Source: Psoroptes ovis (Eukaryota > Arthropoda > Arachnida > Sarcoptiformes > Psoroptidae). Taken from it: DNA of 64,000 nucleotides. Positions 24,400-37,398 of the stretch are shown here, in pieces. The stretch's first letter is position 1; every line of letters begins with the position of its first letter. The stretch spans positions 434,001 to 498,000 of the forward strand of contig PQWQ01000017.1 in assembly GCA_002943765.1 (NCBI GenBank), in the 5' to 3' direction. The position numbers and the translations under genes were made by a program. Below the pieces are notes generated by a model. It saw only the letters and a program-made list of their open reading frames with translations. It ran no database searches and was not told the DNA's origin.

Positions 24400-26179
24400 T
24401 TAACAATTTTTAAATTGATATTTATCAACAAAATTCTCGTGGATAAATTGTTCAAAACTAGACAATTTAATCAACAAAATTTGTTGATTTTGATCAAATC
24501 TAATACATGGTGATTCATCAATGTTATTATCACCATTGTTGTCGGCTGTTGAGGTACTATCGAATAATTTATTATCATCATTACCATTATCATCAATAAT
24601 TGATCGACATAATGGAAACAATCGGGTAACATCATTACCATTGTAGATAATTCGTATAAATTGTTCATTATTATCATTATAAATATTTACAGATTTGAAT
24701 CTATACACTTCGAATATGATACGTGATGCATATTGTGGCAGTGTTGTTACAACAAAACCCAGCACGGTCGATAATGAGTGTATTGTTAAATCATGACCAG
24801 AAAATAGAATCAATTTTTCATCATTCGAAGATCGTAATTTAATTTGTTCGATGATATTCAATAAAAAACCATATGATTGCATCCAACTTAGCCGTAATTG
24901 ATCGTCGGATAGCTGTAATTTTCTACCTAAATTATTTATGAATTTATCGATTTTCTTTAAATCATCAATACGAATACATTTATCATTGGATTCACTGGAA
25001 CATGGTAATGTTTGTTGATGACAAACATATGTATTCAACGTATCGAACGCTGATATAATTGATCGTTTATATGTACCAATATTTTTGTCGGAATTTACCG
25101 GTTTAATAACGTGCTCGATTCGTTCGATTAAATCATTCATTTCACTGGTTGTATCAGAATTGATTGATGTATAAACGCTGTTCGTTAGATCATCCATTTC
25201 GGTACAATTAATAAAACAATATTTTTGATTAATTTTGTTGGATGTTTCATTGTTAATTTCATTATCATCTTTATTATCTCCATGGTCATAATCACAGAAA
25301 TAAACATTTGAATATTGTTGAAATTTTTTCGCCGATTCTCGTAACGAATCAAATACAAATGATTGATTCGAGTGGTGGCCGTTGGTGGCGGATAACAATC
25401 CATACAAAAAAGCAAATGCTGATTGAATCGTACGTGGATATGGTGTTGTATTGATGCTTATTTGATCTATCGTGATTGCATCATCGCGAAAATTCAATTT
25501 CAAACGATAATTTTTCGATATTAGAAGGCCCAATTTTATCAGTTGTGAAATGCCGAATTTCGTCAACAAACCAGGTACACAACCATCAGATGTTTGAGGT
25601 ATATTTTCACTGAATATTTGATTATAATAATGATCTGATTCATTGAGGAAATTATTAAGCAAACGAGATATACGAAACCATTGATTATCAATCAGTTTAT
25701 TCTCATCATATAAATATGATTGATTACATGGAATCGATTGTAAATCGTGAACATTTTTCAATGGACCACGATCACCATGTCTGATTAAAATCAAAATTTT
25801 TTCCAACTCTAAATCGAGGCTACTATAAGCGAAGCTATTTTCATCATTCATTTTGATATCATCTAAAAAATTACAATGATTTCTTAATCCAATCAAATTC
25901 TGATCGTTACGTAGATGATAATTAAGGTCATTTTGGCTGCCATTGTTGATGTTGTCTAAATTTTCGGTGATGAAATAATCGTAATATGAATCAGCGTCAT
26001 CATCATTGATGAATCTATCGGATTGATTTGCTAATTTGAAGTAAATCAAGAATAAAATTAAAATTTGAAAATTAAAACATTCAAAATCAAATCAATTTAC
26101 CGATCAAAAGGATCATCATCATCAAAGGCACAAGAAATATTAAAAGAATATTGATGTGTAACAATAGGTAGGACATCAT
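24400..26179 (-). CDS. PXYLP1: Histidine acid phosphatase, PXYLP1 (2-phosphoxylose phosphatase)-like
   Basis: Two exons, 26101-26179 and 24400-26030, with a 70-bp intron, give 569 residues. Exon 1 encodes an N-terminal hydrophobic stretch (MMSYLLLHINILLIF, then VPLMMMILLI), a signal anchor as expected for a Golgi type II enzyme. The catalytic motif LILIRHGDRGPL holds the nucleophile His at about 111. The second catalytic motif FSGHDLTIHSL puts the HD pair at about 439-440. Between them lie GCVPGLLTKFGISQLIKLG and TTPYPRTIQSAFAFLYGLL, both typical of this clan. PXYLP1 removes phosphate from the linkage-region xylose of proteoglycans; other histidine acid phosphatases remain possible. The gene is head to head with OXA1L (256 bp between start codons) and tail to tail with the SH2 gene. 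Asn- and Asp-rich inserts are present. Confidence 0.82.
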
Positions 26180-26435
26180 GTGGTCTTCGGCAGTCGATCG
26201 TCCAAATTATTAAAAAAAAAATAATAAATTCTAATCCAAATTAAATCAGATTTCAAAGACCATATCGAAAAGAGAAAATCGATTGTACCGCAATTTTTTC
26301 GAGAAATTCGTTCATCACATGAATGTGTTTTTCACATGTTTGAAATTTTTGTTTTGATTTGAAAAATTTAAATTTTTCAAGATATTTTGAATCTATTTTT
26401 TGATTAGATTTTGCCATCGCCGCAGATTCGAAATA
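26180..26435. promoter_or_regulatory. Shared head-to-head promoter region, PXYLP1-like / OXA1L
   Basis: Only 256 bp separate the two start codons on opposite strands, so both promoters and 5' UTRs must lie here. The sequence is AT-rich with A and T runs. I see no TATA, GC box or E-box that I would defend. Confidence 0.55.
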
Positions 26436-27830
26436 ATGCGATCCATTCTATTGATACGTAGCATCCTACCTGTGAAGAATCCGAATGATTGGAGCAGATT
26501 TTCATCCAGAACTCTTTTACCATTAAAACATTTATCAAATCAACAATCATTAAATCAATGTCGATCACTGAGTTTGTATTCATTGTCACATCATCATCAT
26601 TCGTTGGATAAAAATGATGAATTCAAAAGAAATTTACTGTTCATCACACCACTTCGGTTTAATTCTACTACAACTCAAACAACAACTGAAACAGCATCCG
26701 CTACTGAAACGGCGGCCGCCACCACATCGGAAACGAATGTAATTGATTTAACTGAAAATAAATCAATATTGCTCGAAAATGAAAGTGTTTCAAACTCATT
26801 GACCGATGTAACATCAGTTGCTGCCTTAAATTTAGGCTCAAATTGGTCACCAGTCGGTTGGTGTGTACATTATTTGGATTTTCTTCATGCAGCATTTCCA
26901 TGGTGGGGTGCTATAGCTGTCGGTACTGTTTTGCTAAGGATTTGTATGTTTCCATTCGTCATATCGGCACAACGTTCAGCAGCCAAGCTGAATGAATTAT
27001 TACCAGCACAAGCATTGTTGAAAGAGAAAATTAATCAAGCAAGAATCAGTGGTGATACAGTTGAATTTGCACGTTTATCACAAGAATCAATGACAATGTA
27101 CAAACGACATGGTGTTAATCCATTCAAAGCAATGCTGGCACCATTAGCACAAGCACCAGTTTTCGTAACGTTTTTCATTACATTACGAAGAATGGCTTAT
27201 CATCCAGTCGAATCATTAAAAGATGGTGGTCTATTTTGGTTCGAAGATCTAACGATTAGTGATCCATTTTATTTATTACCATTGATTACATGTGGTACAT
27301 TATGGTTAACATTGGAGACATCATTTCGTAGTGGTAAGTTGATTGAATTCAAGTTTAAATATCAATTAATTATTCAAATCATGCGTTAGGTATGAATCCA
27401 AATCAAACACCATTAATCAAATATGGTGCACGGATAATACCGATCATAACGTTGGCATTTACATTCAATTTTCCAACAGCAATATTAGTATATTGGTGTA
27501 CAAATAATTTTATATCATTGATACAAGTCAATCTTTTGCAAATAAAATCAGTACGAAATTTCTTGAATATACCACAGATCAAGGTTAAACCAAAAGAATT
27601 GGATATCAATAAGAAGTCATTTCGACAGCGTGAGTATCAATTAATCAATTCAATATTTGAAGTATTCTAATTAAAATTATCATCTCGTAGATTTCCGTGA
27701 AACAATGGATAATGCAAAAATCAACCGAATCCTCGAAGAACGTAATTCGATAGATGAAATTGCATTCAAAAAAGCCGGTGTTGGACCGCTGCAGAAAACA
27801 TATAAACATGATCCAACAGCTCGTAATTGA
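26436..27830 (+). CDS. OXA1L: Mitochondrial inner-membrane insertase OXA1L (YidC/Oxa1 family)
   Basis: Inserts proteins, including mitochondrially encoded subunits, into the inner mitochondrial membrane. Exons 26436-27333, 27390-27629 and 27691-27830 join in frame to 425 residues. I chose the ATG at 26436 because the frame extends upstream only with a TTG; it yields an Arg/Ser-rich presequence (MRSILLIRSILPVKN, RFSSRTL). The core has WSPVGWCVHYLDFLHAAFPW, then AVGTVLLRICMFPFVI, the amphipathic QRSAAKLNELLP segment and KRHGVNPFKAMLAPLAQAPV. Exon 2 gives GMNPNQTPLIKYGARIIPI and FPTAILVYWCTNN, the classic last Oxa1 helix. A charged matrix tail (ETMDNAKINRILEE) fits the ribosome-binding C-terminus. 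Its 3' end faces STK40 at only 116 bp. Confidence 0.95.
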
Positions 27831-27870
27831 TCAATGAGCAGCAAGAGTTCAAATTTGAACCATGAAATTA

Positions 27871-27876
27871 TTTATT
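27871..27876 (-). terminator. Candidate poly(A) signal of STK40
   Basis: AATAAA on the minus strand, about 70 nt beyond the STK40 stop codon. It lies inside the likely 3' UTR of OXA1L, so the two transcripts probably overlap at their ends. Confidence 0.5.
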
Positions 27877-27900
27877 TAGTGATTTTTTTGGTGTTTTGTA

Positions 27901-27906
27901 AATAAA
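27901..27906 (+). terminator. Candidate poly(A) signal of OXA1L
   Basis: AATAAA about 70 nt after the OXA1L stop, followed by another AATAAA a few bases on. It lies 41 bp from the end of the opposing STK40 coding sequence. Confidence 0.55.
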
Positions 27907-27946
27907 TGAATAAATAATATATCGAATAGAATATCAACGAATATAA

Positions 27947-30058
27947 TCATGATCCTGATTGATTGGTGGATGGTGGTGGTGATGACGATGTTGTTGTAGT
28001 AGTTGATGGCTGCGTCGGCATCGATCCATACATTCGCAACAATTGTTGATTAATCAACGTATATTCTTGATCATTCAACGGTCTTATATCGCTATCAACT
28101 TTGATTACATTATATGTTGATGTCTTGGCCGATGCTACAGCTGCTTTTGGTGGTTGTATTGCATTTAGCGTACGCATCATTGATTCATAATCAGAATTAC
28201 TAAGCTGATTCGATTGTTGTTGTTGTTGATGTTCATGATAAAGATATTTAGATAATTCATCAATGAATGGTGATGCATAATAATGACGATATTTTTGGCT
28301 ATAAAAATTTTGATCGGGATCATAACAAAAACGATCAAGTAATCTTAGAAATGGTAATGGCAACGAATGTGATTGATTTTTGATGATTGAAACTTCATGA
28401 TTTCTTGAATTTAATTTAAATTCTTCATTCTGTTTTAATCGATGATAATCAGCATGTTCCATGACACGTGGTACATGATCATCATTATCATCAGCATCTT
28501 GTTGGTGCTGTTGAATAGATTTTCGTACATCGTAATTATCGATATCGGGTACCACTTGGATGTCATCTGTTTTGAGCAATTTATTTTGTTTAATCAAAAT
28601 TTTCATTTCCATATTCATTTTTTGTTGTTCACGTAGATATATTAATTGTTTGAGACGTTTATATAAATCATCAATTTTCAAACGTTTTTCATGATCAATT
28701 TCGATCAATGAACACATAATTTTCATTGTTTCATGTGAACAAATATTGGTGGCAGGCAAATCAAAATGTCCTGAATTTATTTTCTTAAACAGTTCATTAA
28801 ATGTTTCAGCATTGAATGGAAATTTTCCAAGTAACATTGAATAAAATATAACACCAAGTGCCCAACAATCGGATGGTTTAGGCACGTATGGTTTACGTTT
28901 CAATACATCTGGGCTAATATATGCTGATGATCCACGATAATCATTAATACATTGTTGATCATTGATTACATAACGAGCTAAACTAAAATTAATCAGTAAA
29001 ATTTTTTCATTACGATGATTGTATAGGATGTTTTCCAGCCTCAGATCACGATGTGCAACATTATTTCGATGTAAAATGCGTACAATTTTAACAATTTCAA
29101 ACAAAATTTTCATTGCTTTCATTTCATTAACATTTTTACAACGTTTAACATATTCTTGTAGATTTTCATATTCACATCTTTGATAACGTTGAAATTTGGT
29201 CGTTATTTTCGGTGAAATCAATGATTTAATCAAAGAATATTGATGTAACATATGACAATCAAAAGCCAATATTAGTCGTCGATAAAGTTTACCGAATTTC
29301 AGTAGATATTTACACTGTAAATAATGGTTATGATCATCATCTGATTTTTTATCATCTTTCGGTTCTTGACCATTTTTTGGCTCTTGACCATCATCAGGCG
29401 ACGATCTTGAGCGATCATCGTTGAGAAATTTAAGACATTTATCACATTTATCGACTACTGATGCATCATCATCATGGTCAGTAGTTTGATTATTTTGCTG
29501 GGGATCGGTTGCAACATTTTCTTCAAAATAAATATCTTTATACAGCCCACGCACCTGTACGATACCGGGTTTATTACGAAACATCGATAATATTGAATAT
29601 TCATTGTACAACATCATTTTTGCTTGCCGCTGTAGCTGTGTTTCATCTTTAGGCAACAATGGTAACTTTACAATTTTAAGCAAATAAAATCTGTCCAAAT
29701 CATTATCATCGTCGTCGTCGATTTTTTTCGCAATAAAATTTTCAATATCAGATAATTGTGCCGTATTGACGATATTGACTGAACAACCAAGAACAAATGG
29801 TCCAGCTTTTTGGAATGATTTGAATGGATTACATTTTTTACATTTTTGTCGTTTAAATTGTGGATTTATCAGCTGTTTATCATTGTTATTTTTATTTGAA
29901 TAAATAATTGTTTTGATTATGTTTTCAATTCGATAAGGTTTATCATCATCATCATTGCGAGTTTTGATTGAAGTGACATCAGATTGATTTTGAATTAATT
30001 CTTCTTCTTGATCACCATGACCGTCATCACCAAACGATGTTTGATGATTACGTTTCAT
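27947..30058 (-). CDS. STK40: STK40-like serine/threonine (pseudo)kinase, single exon
   Basis: A 703-residue protein. The ATG at 30056-30058 (MKRNHQTSFGDD) is used because the longer frame begins with TTG. The kinase fold starts at KAGPFVLGCSV without a usable glycine loop. It keeps a beta-3-type lysine (FYLLKIVKLP), has HRDLRLENI at about 336, and shows INFSLARY near 356, where active kinases have DFG. It continues with GSSAYISPDVLKRKPYVPKP and DCWALGVIFYSMLLGKFPF. This set (GPFVLG, NF-L instead of DFG, AYISPDVL) is diagnostic of STK40/SHIK, known in mammals as a pseudokinase scaffold that binds the COP1 ubiquitin ligase. Asp-rich inserts enlarge the N-lobe. The C-terminal tail of about 230 residues is Gln/Ser/Thr-rich. 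HEATR1 lies 174 bp upstream on the same strand. Confidence 0.88.
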   Translation of the reverse strand: MKRNHQTSFGDDGHGDQEEELIQNQSDVTSIKTRNDDDDKPYRIENIIKTIIYSNKNNNDKQLINPQFKRQKCKKCNPFKSFQKAGPFVLGCSVNIVNTAQLSDIENFIAKKIDDDDDNDLDRFYLLKIVKLPLLPKDETQLQRQAKMMLYNEYSILSMFRNKPGIVQVRGLYKDIYFEENVATDPQQNNQTTDHDDDASVVDKCDKCLKFLNDDRSRSSPDDGQEPKNGQEPKDDKKSDDDHNHYLQCKYLLKFGKLYRRLILAFDCHMLHQYSLIKSLISPKITTKFQRYQRCEYENLQEYVKRCKNVNEMKAMKILFEIVKIVRILHRNNVAHRDLRLENILYNHRNEKILLINFSLARYVINDQQCINDYRGSSAYISPDVLKRKPYVPKPSDCWALGVIFYSMLLGKFPFNAETFNELFKKINSGHFDLPATNICSHETMKIMCSLIEIDHEKRLKIDDLYKRLKQLIYLREQQKMNMEMKILIKQNKLLKTDDIQVVPDIDNYDVRKSIQQHQQDADDNDDHVPRVMEHADYHRLKQNEEFKLNSRNHEVSIIKNQSHSLPLPFLRLLDRFCYDPDQNFYSQKYRHYYASPFIDELSKYLYHEHQQQQQSNQLSNSDYESMMRTLNAIQPPKAAVASAKTSTYNVIKVDSDIRPLNDQEYTLINQQLLRMYGSMPTQPSTTTTTSSSPPPSTNQSGS

Positions 30059-30232
30059 TTGAGAAAAATTGGGACAAATTTGAGACCGAAAAAAGGTAAA
30101 CAAAAAATTTTCAAAATTCAAAACAAAAATAAAACAGACGATTGCCGCCAGTTGGCGCGAAAATTTAAAATTTCAAAAAATTTCATTTTATTCTCCAAAT
30201 AAAAACTAAATTATATTAAAAATCTTCTTCGT

Positions 30233-33200
30233 TTAAAGATATTTATCAATTGGTTCACCAATCAATTGTTCTAAATCAATAATCAATTGTTTTAGCTGCG
30301 ATTCAATTTCAAATGAATCCATTTCACTTAATTCAGCAATGAATGTCATCGATTCAGGTATGAATGGTAGATAATCTTCATTACATGTCAATATTAAATG
30401 ATGTAATACTTTGATTGCAGCGATTTTGACCTAGAAATTAATCGAAAATTAATTCATAAAGATAATAAAGAAATGATTCCCGATAAAATTACCTTCAAGT
30501 TTGTATTTTGTGTTTGTAATAAAATTTGATAATTCAGCTCTTTGATCAATGTTTCATCACGATTATTTTGTACCAAATATTGTATACATTGATTGATTAA
30601 TTGTAAACGTTGCTCATAATGCTCCGTTTCATTATGATCAACGAATATATTCGATATTTGATCAATAATTGATCGAATCAACATTGTTATCGATTCATCA
30701 TTGACATTTGTAAATGTATCATTTAAATCATACATAAAACATTTGGATAATATTAACAATATTGATTGTGTTAATGGTTCACCAATTTCATGATTGGTGA
30801 CCAGTAATTTTGGTACTTGTTTTTGTCCATTATCTTCTTTTAGTTGTTCGTCAATCGATGATTGATCATCGATGGCCGATTTTCTGGCCAATTTCGAATG
30901 ATAACCACTCAATATTTGTTGACAATTTTTCATTATATTTGGTAGAATAAATATACAAAATAAATTCTTTAAACGATCAATAAGGAATGAACAAAATTTA
31001 TAAAATGATTGTAACCGATACAAGTGTTCATCGGCGATTTGATAATATGTTTGATTATCAATTTGAATCAGCTGGTTATCTTTGGGTGCTTTGATTGATG
31101 AATCAGTGAAATCTTCGATGCCTGGATTATTAATGATCGAAGACCATTCTAATAATGAATCAAATAATGGTCTGAAATTTGTTTCATTCAATTTCGGTAT
31201 AAATTCTGATAATGTTTCACATATTTTCGTTTCAATCAATTCCAAATGATCATTTGATTGAAGTTTTTGATGAAATTTCGAGCGAAATGCTAATGTTTTC
31301 ATCATGAACACGTTCAAATTATTCTTGACGATTGATTCGAGGTCAATCTTTTCCATATAACCGATTGATGATTTGAGCAAATTCATTAATGGTACAATGG
31401 TCATTGGTGGTAATTTATCTTCCGTTATTATATCATCATAAATGCGATCAATACATTCGAAAACAATACGTTTCGGTACTAATCGTGCAATATTTGTCCA
31501 TAATTTTTGCAATTTTTGTTTCAAATCAAGTAAATTGTTTGAAGTAGTCATATTTTCAATCAATTGAAACAATGGTAAAATATTCAAGATGATTGAGCGT
31601 AAATATGGACTTAGGAATGGTGAAAATTTTGTTATAATCTTGAAAATTGATGTTATATTCGATATGGTTGTAATTAAATCTTCACTATCGTGTTGTTTGG
31701 TGAAATTAAGCAAAATCAATTCAATAACAATGTTCAAATGTTCAATACCATTATTGGACAGTGTGATTAACACTTGTGACATACAAAGCAATGAACTTGT
31801 ACGTAGATTTTGCATTAATTTTGTCATTCTGAGCTTTTCATCAGCTGGTTTCATTTGTTCATCAATCATTGTAATCATTTGAATAATTTCTTGCAAAATT
31901 TTCAATAAAATTTCATTTGAATTTTCACTTTCTTCGGTGAAATATTTGGTCAACAGCTTAAATGATAATAAAATCAATTGAATAGTGTGAATTTGATTGT
32001 CGGTCAAGTTCGATAAATTTTCATTATACATTTGTAATTGTTTCAATAATGTTGAACATATTTTCATCAAAATATTTTGATCAATTGAATTTTCCGATAG
32101 TTTTCGTAGATATTCATTTAATAATTCAATCGTTTTACGTTTAATCAACAACATTGTGGTGCTGGAATCATTGCTATTGTGATTCACCGATGATTGTATA
32201 ATCATTGTATTGTTTAATAAATTATCATTAATTATTTCCAATAATAACATGTCCGGTATTAGTTTATTATATTCAATGAATATATTATCAATCAATGTTT
32301 TATATTGTTTACGATAATGATTCTTAGATTTTGTAGCCATCGGTTGCAGTGCATCATTTTGATTAATCAAAATAATGGATTCAAATATCAGATTGATTGA
32401 ATAAATTAATGGTATTTTAAGGTCAATATTTGTATGAATACTATCGGAAGATGAAAGTATTTTCAAAATAAATTTCAACATTAACGAGCCACATTCATAT
32501 TTCAAGCTATCATTAATGAAAATCGATTTAAATCTTCGGTTGATCATACGAATATCCATGGAATATTGTTGAATTTGTTGACCAATTCGTTCATTTTGTT
32601 GTTCATTATCATGTGATTTAGTGATAAGCAATGATAAATCACTACTTTTGGCCGATAATCGCTTTTCACGTTGCAAATATTTTGCTTGAAACAAATACAA
32701 CATTGAATTCAATGCACGTAATCGTATTTCGTGGGGAAATTGTTCAAATAAAATCCGCAGAAATTCCAAATCATTTTCCATGTTTGCTATTGTTGTCGAC
32801 GAATCATTTGATTTGTTGGTTTGAAGGATTTTCTCGATTAAATTTATCAAAATTATTGGCAAATATTGATGCGAACCGAGTAGATTAATCAATTTTACAT
32901 ACAATTGCAATCGTCGATGTGATGGAATATCATTAAATGATTTAATGAATATTTTCACTATGAATTGTTTGATCATTAATTTTTTATCATTATCGTCTTC
33001 ATTATCACCATGACCATCACTGCCACCACCACCAACTTGATTACGCTCGATTATGATCGGTATTATGGATTCCATTGTATCGAACAATATTTTCAACGAA
33101 TATTGATCATCACATTCAAGTAGATTAGTACCGATGAATGTAAATATTGTTACAAGATATTCGAGTATTTGTTTATGAAAATATGGTGCAATCAAATTCA

Positions 33201-36200
33201 ATAATGATAATGCAATACGTTGAGTTTCTTTCACTTTTGATTCTTTAATACAATCAATAATCAAATCGACATTTATGGCATTGATAAATTTTTGTAAATC
33301 ATTATCATCATCATTTGGGTCAACACCATTAACGGCCATTTTGGATTCACTCGCAATCTTAAAATCATTGAATCTTGATTCAATCAAATTCATCATTTCA
33401 TACAATATTATTTGCCGAGTCAATTCTTGAAAATTATCATCCAAATTCATAAATGTCAATTTTAAATATCCAAACAATTCATTCAACAGTAGAATGTTAT
33501 CGTTTTGATTCAATTTTACATTCGACAATATCGAGAGAAGAATACGTAACAATTTCCATTTGATTTGTTTTTGACGTTCATTCGCCGATTCCATTACTCG
33601 ATTATCGTCGAGAATTGATGATAATTTTAATCGTTTCGGCTGGCTATGATTATTATTATCATCATCATTTAATGAAATTTGTTCATAAATTTCATCGATC
33701 GCTACAATTGAATTCATTAATTGAATCAAAAAGTTTTCATCCATCGCTGGTGTTTCAAATAATTTCCGTAATAAATCATTAATCATATTTATTTGCGTGG
33801 ATCGATGTGGTTGATTTGCTGCTTCGGATAATAATAGCTGTATTTCTAATAATTTGGATAATAATTGAAGTGAATAATTTGGATTTTTTGCCAGAATTTT
33901 TACAAATCTTTCCACATTAGTTATATTCAGCGATTTTTCAAATAATTTTTCCGAAAATTTTAAAGCAAATGTTTCCAATGAAACGAGTAAGAATTGCAAC
34001 ATTGATTCATCTTCGATTTCGAATAATTTGTCCAAATTTTCATCATTTTCAAATAAATTATAATTGTAGAAATCAACAATTTCAAACAATTCTTGCTCCA
34101 ATTCACGGCTTTTATCGCTCAAAGTCGATGATTTCGTCAATAAATCCAGATAATGTCGAATTATCTTCGATTTCGTCTCTACATTACAACAACGAAGCAA
34201 TCTTAGAATCGATATTCTGATATCTTTTCTTATCATTAAGTCTTTGGAAATGATTTTCATGGTCATATCTTCTAGTATTTTGTTCAATAAGTTGGAATTT
34301 GGTTGGATTTTACCAATCAATGTCGATATATGCATTGAATCGATCAAAATCATTGATTTTTCATTGGTAATTTTTCGTAAGATTTTTTTCATGTCATCAT
34401 TTGAATTATTGTTGGAATTTGCTTTGATCACGACTAGTATTTGCTTCAAATTAGTTAAAGATAATTGACGTATCGATAGCGTTGATGATTGCAATGATAG
34501 CAGATATATTAATAAATAATTTGGATTCATTTCCAAGCTTTTCAACAGTACTTTGGATGTTTTTGTTGATTTTTGCATCAATTGATTCATGATAAGCAGA
34601 GTTTTCTGTTTAATTAGCAGATTATCATCATTGAAGCCAATAATAAATGGTAGGAGAAACTCAAAACCATATGATTCCAAGCGATTTAGCAGAAATTCAC
34701 CGAATAATTGTTGAAATAATTTGCTTATTCTTCGAGCTTTTTTCTTCGTACCATCATTGATGTCGGCCGCGGACACTTCTGAATATTTCATGAATATTAA
34801 ATACAATTTATAATGTAAATCTTGAGCGATCATAAATTGATTATTTGGACATTGATAATTCATTAAATACCAATCAGCAGATAATTTCTCGCTTTTGTAG
34901 TCGATATTTATTAAATTGTAAACAATATAACCACTGAGAAATAATGAAATTGATTTCGTATCGAAATTAAAAAATTCAAAAAGAAAATAATTATCCATTT
35001 CTTGCCGTAGTGGCTCATAATCGCTGATTGTTTTGATTTTCAATTCACTTTTCGATGCAATTTCAATGCCTAAATTCAATAAATGCACGAATAAATCAAT
35101 AGCAAATTGATATATTTGATTCATTTTAATCATTTCATTACGGTATTGATCGATTAATTTGACGATTAAATATTGAAACAGAAATTTAAAACGTATATTT
35201 GTCCCCGCATTACTGGTCATTGATAATTTTTCAATAAAATTCACTTCATGAAAATATTCATTTCGATTCTGGCGTAAAAATTTTACCAAATTTTCCAGTA
35301 CATTCATAGCAAATGATTTCAATATTTCCATTTGCCGTTCTTCATTATCAATTGATTTATATTTACTATAAGACATTGAATCTGCCATATTTTCGGCTAA
35401 ATATCGAAGCATAGGATTTGTTCGAGCATAATCTGATGCAAGAATTTTCTTTGATAATCGATAATCTGTTGACAACAGGTTCAATATGAGTATTTGTTGA
35501 ACATTATCGCTGAATAATTGTTGAATAAAATTATCATTTTCCTGTTGATTCAATGTTGAATGATGATAATCAGAATAAGATTTTTTACAATAAATCTCTA
35601 CGATTGTTTGCTTCAATTTCAATACATTTTCTTCATCGATTGATTCATTATTTTCCAATAATTTTTCATTTATTTGTAATAGCAGTGTTTGAACGATTGT
35701 ATTGAATTCATCAATCGATAAGATTTCAAATAAATTATCTTTTATTGTGAAAATTTTTTGTAATATTTCAATATTTTTAAATGAAAATTGTTGCTTCAAA
35801 ATTTTCATTAAAATTTTATGCACAAACACCCGATCTTCAATCGTCGTGGAATTCATATCATTTTGTTGAATGTTTTCCAAGAAAAATTCCAAATATTTAC
35901 GATTACTAAGATTATTATTATTGCTATTATCATCATCATCAATACGAAGAAATAATGGCAGCTGATTATCGACCAATTTATAACGTAATTGATTTTGTTC
36001 TTGCAAATATTTCCGTATGGTTTTTCGTATCGATCGTAATTGTTGCAATGATGATTTAAAATATTGTGGATAAAATTTTTCAATTAATTTCAATGTATAA
36101 GCAATAAAACGATATGATAGCTGATCATTATCATCACAATCTTGATCATTATTTATCCATTGAATAATTGAACGGACAAAATACGGAGAATTTCCAAAAG

Positions 36201-37398
36201 TTTCAATCAAAATATGAAGATAATTACGATAAATTTGTTCATCAAATTTTTCACGGTCATTTTGTCGAATTATATCAATCACTATGGTCATGGGTAATGA
36301 TTCAAGTTTAATACCGCCATCACCATTGTCGCCGCCATCATCATAATCGGCTGTTTGACCATTAATCGTTATCAGCTGATTAAGAAAATTTTTTTGAATG
36401 AAATCTCGAGGCAAATCAATTAAATCTTGAGTCTTGACAATGATTTCAAATGCAATAAATGTTGATCTCGATAATTTTGAATCATTATCATCATCTTTCG
36501 AAAAAAATAATCTCAAAATCTTTGTTACAATCTTAAGATCCAATCGTACTTGATCACAAAGATGACTAAAAATCATCAATGCAATCGATGTCAGCTGTTG
36601 TGGTAGATTTTGACGAGTATCCTGGCTATCACGATCATTTTTATATCGTAAACATCGTGATATTATCGATAAAACATTAGAAATAACCATATCATCCTTA
36701 TAGTTTGAATATTGTAATAAATTCAAACAAAATGATAATAAAAATGATTGAATCAATGTATTATGTTGTTCATATTTAAATGATTGAAAAATTGAATCAA
36801 TTACGTAGGTGATAAATTCTTTATTTGAACAACAATATTTCAAGAGATTTTGCTTGGATATCGGTACACCATTTTCTTGATATTTTTTCATCCAATAAAA
36901 TCGAAAATTTTGTGGATTTTTTATTGCTGAACATGTTTGCATCAGACGTACAAATAGTCGTGTTTCATGATATGGTAACAGTGATGATATCAGTACATTA
37001 TGATTGAATTCATTTATTTGATAACGTTGTATCAGATATTCCAATATTTTATGTGTATCTGTCAATTGAAAATATTTCGATATTTGATAGAGGAATTTTT
37101 CAATTTCCAAATCAAGTAATTCATTTGATTTTCTCGTATCAGTACGACGATCATAATGTTTTTTGGATTCATTGAATAATGTCTTTTTGTATTGATTAAA
37201 TTTCGCATCGATTTGTATTAAATTTTCCAAACTATTGATTGCAATTGAATAATGTTGATCAAGCGAAATTGTTTTTGCTTGAAAAAAATCATATAAAAAT
37301 GATACGGCACCATAATGTTCTTGTTGTGATGATGTTTGTGGTAATTTTAATTTTTCCAATTGCCGTGCTAAACTTGTTGATGATTTTTTCGATGACAT
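30233..37398 (-). CDS. HEATR1: HEAT-repeat protein 1 / U3 snoRNP factor UTP10
   Basis: Nucleolar component of the small-subunit processome, needed for pre-rRNA transcription and early 18S processing. Two exons, 30493-37398 and 30233-30430, with a 62-bp intron, give 2367 residues, near the family length of about 2140. The N-terminus SLARQLEKLKLPQTSS matches the HEATR1/UTP10 start. YHETRLFVRLMQ and GVPISKQNLLKYC follow as in human HEATR1. The rest is an alpha-solenoid of HEAT-like helices, and the conserved U3 snoRNP end is VKIAAIKVLHHLILTCNEDY then LPFIPES. The ATG is 37396-37398; the open frame extends a few codons upstream only from a TTG. The first exon, nearly 7 kb, is unusually long and uninterrupted. 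It is divergent from the CDCA3-like gene and has a CACGTG E-box 86 bp upstream of the ATG. Confidence 0.93.

Noticed and set aside
31589..31882. Plus-strand frames inside HEATR1 (also 32631, 33969, 34244)
   Set aside because: Antisense shadows of a very long conserved exon.
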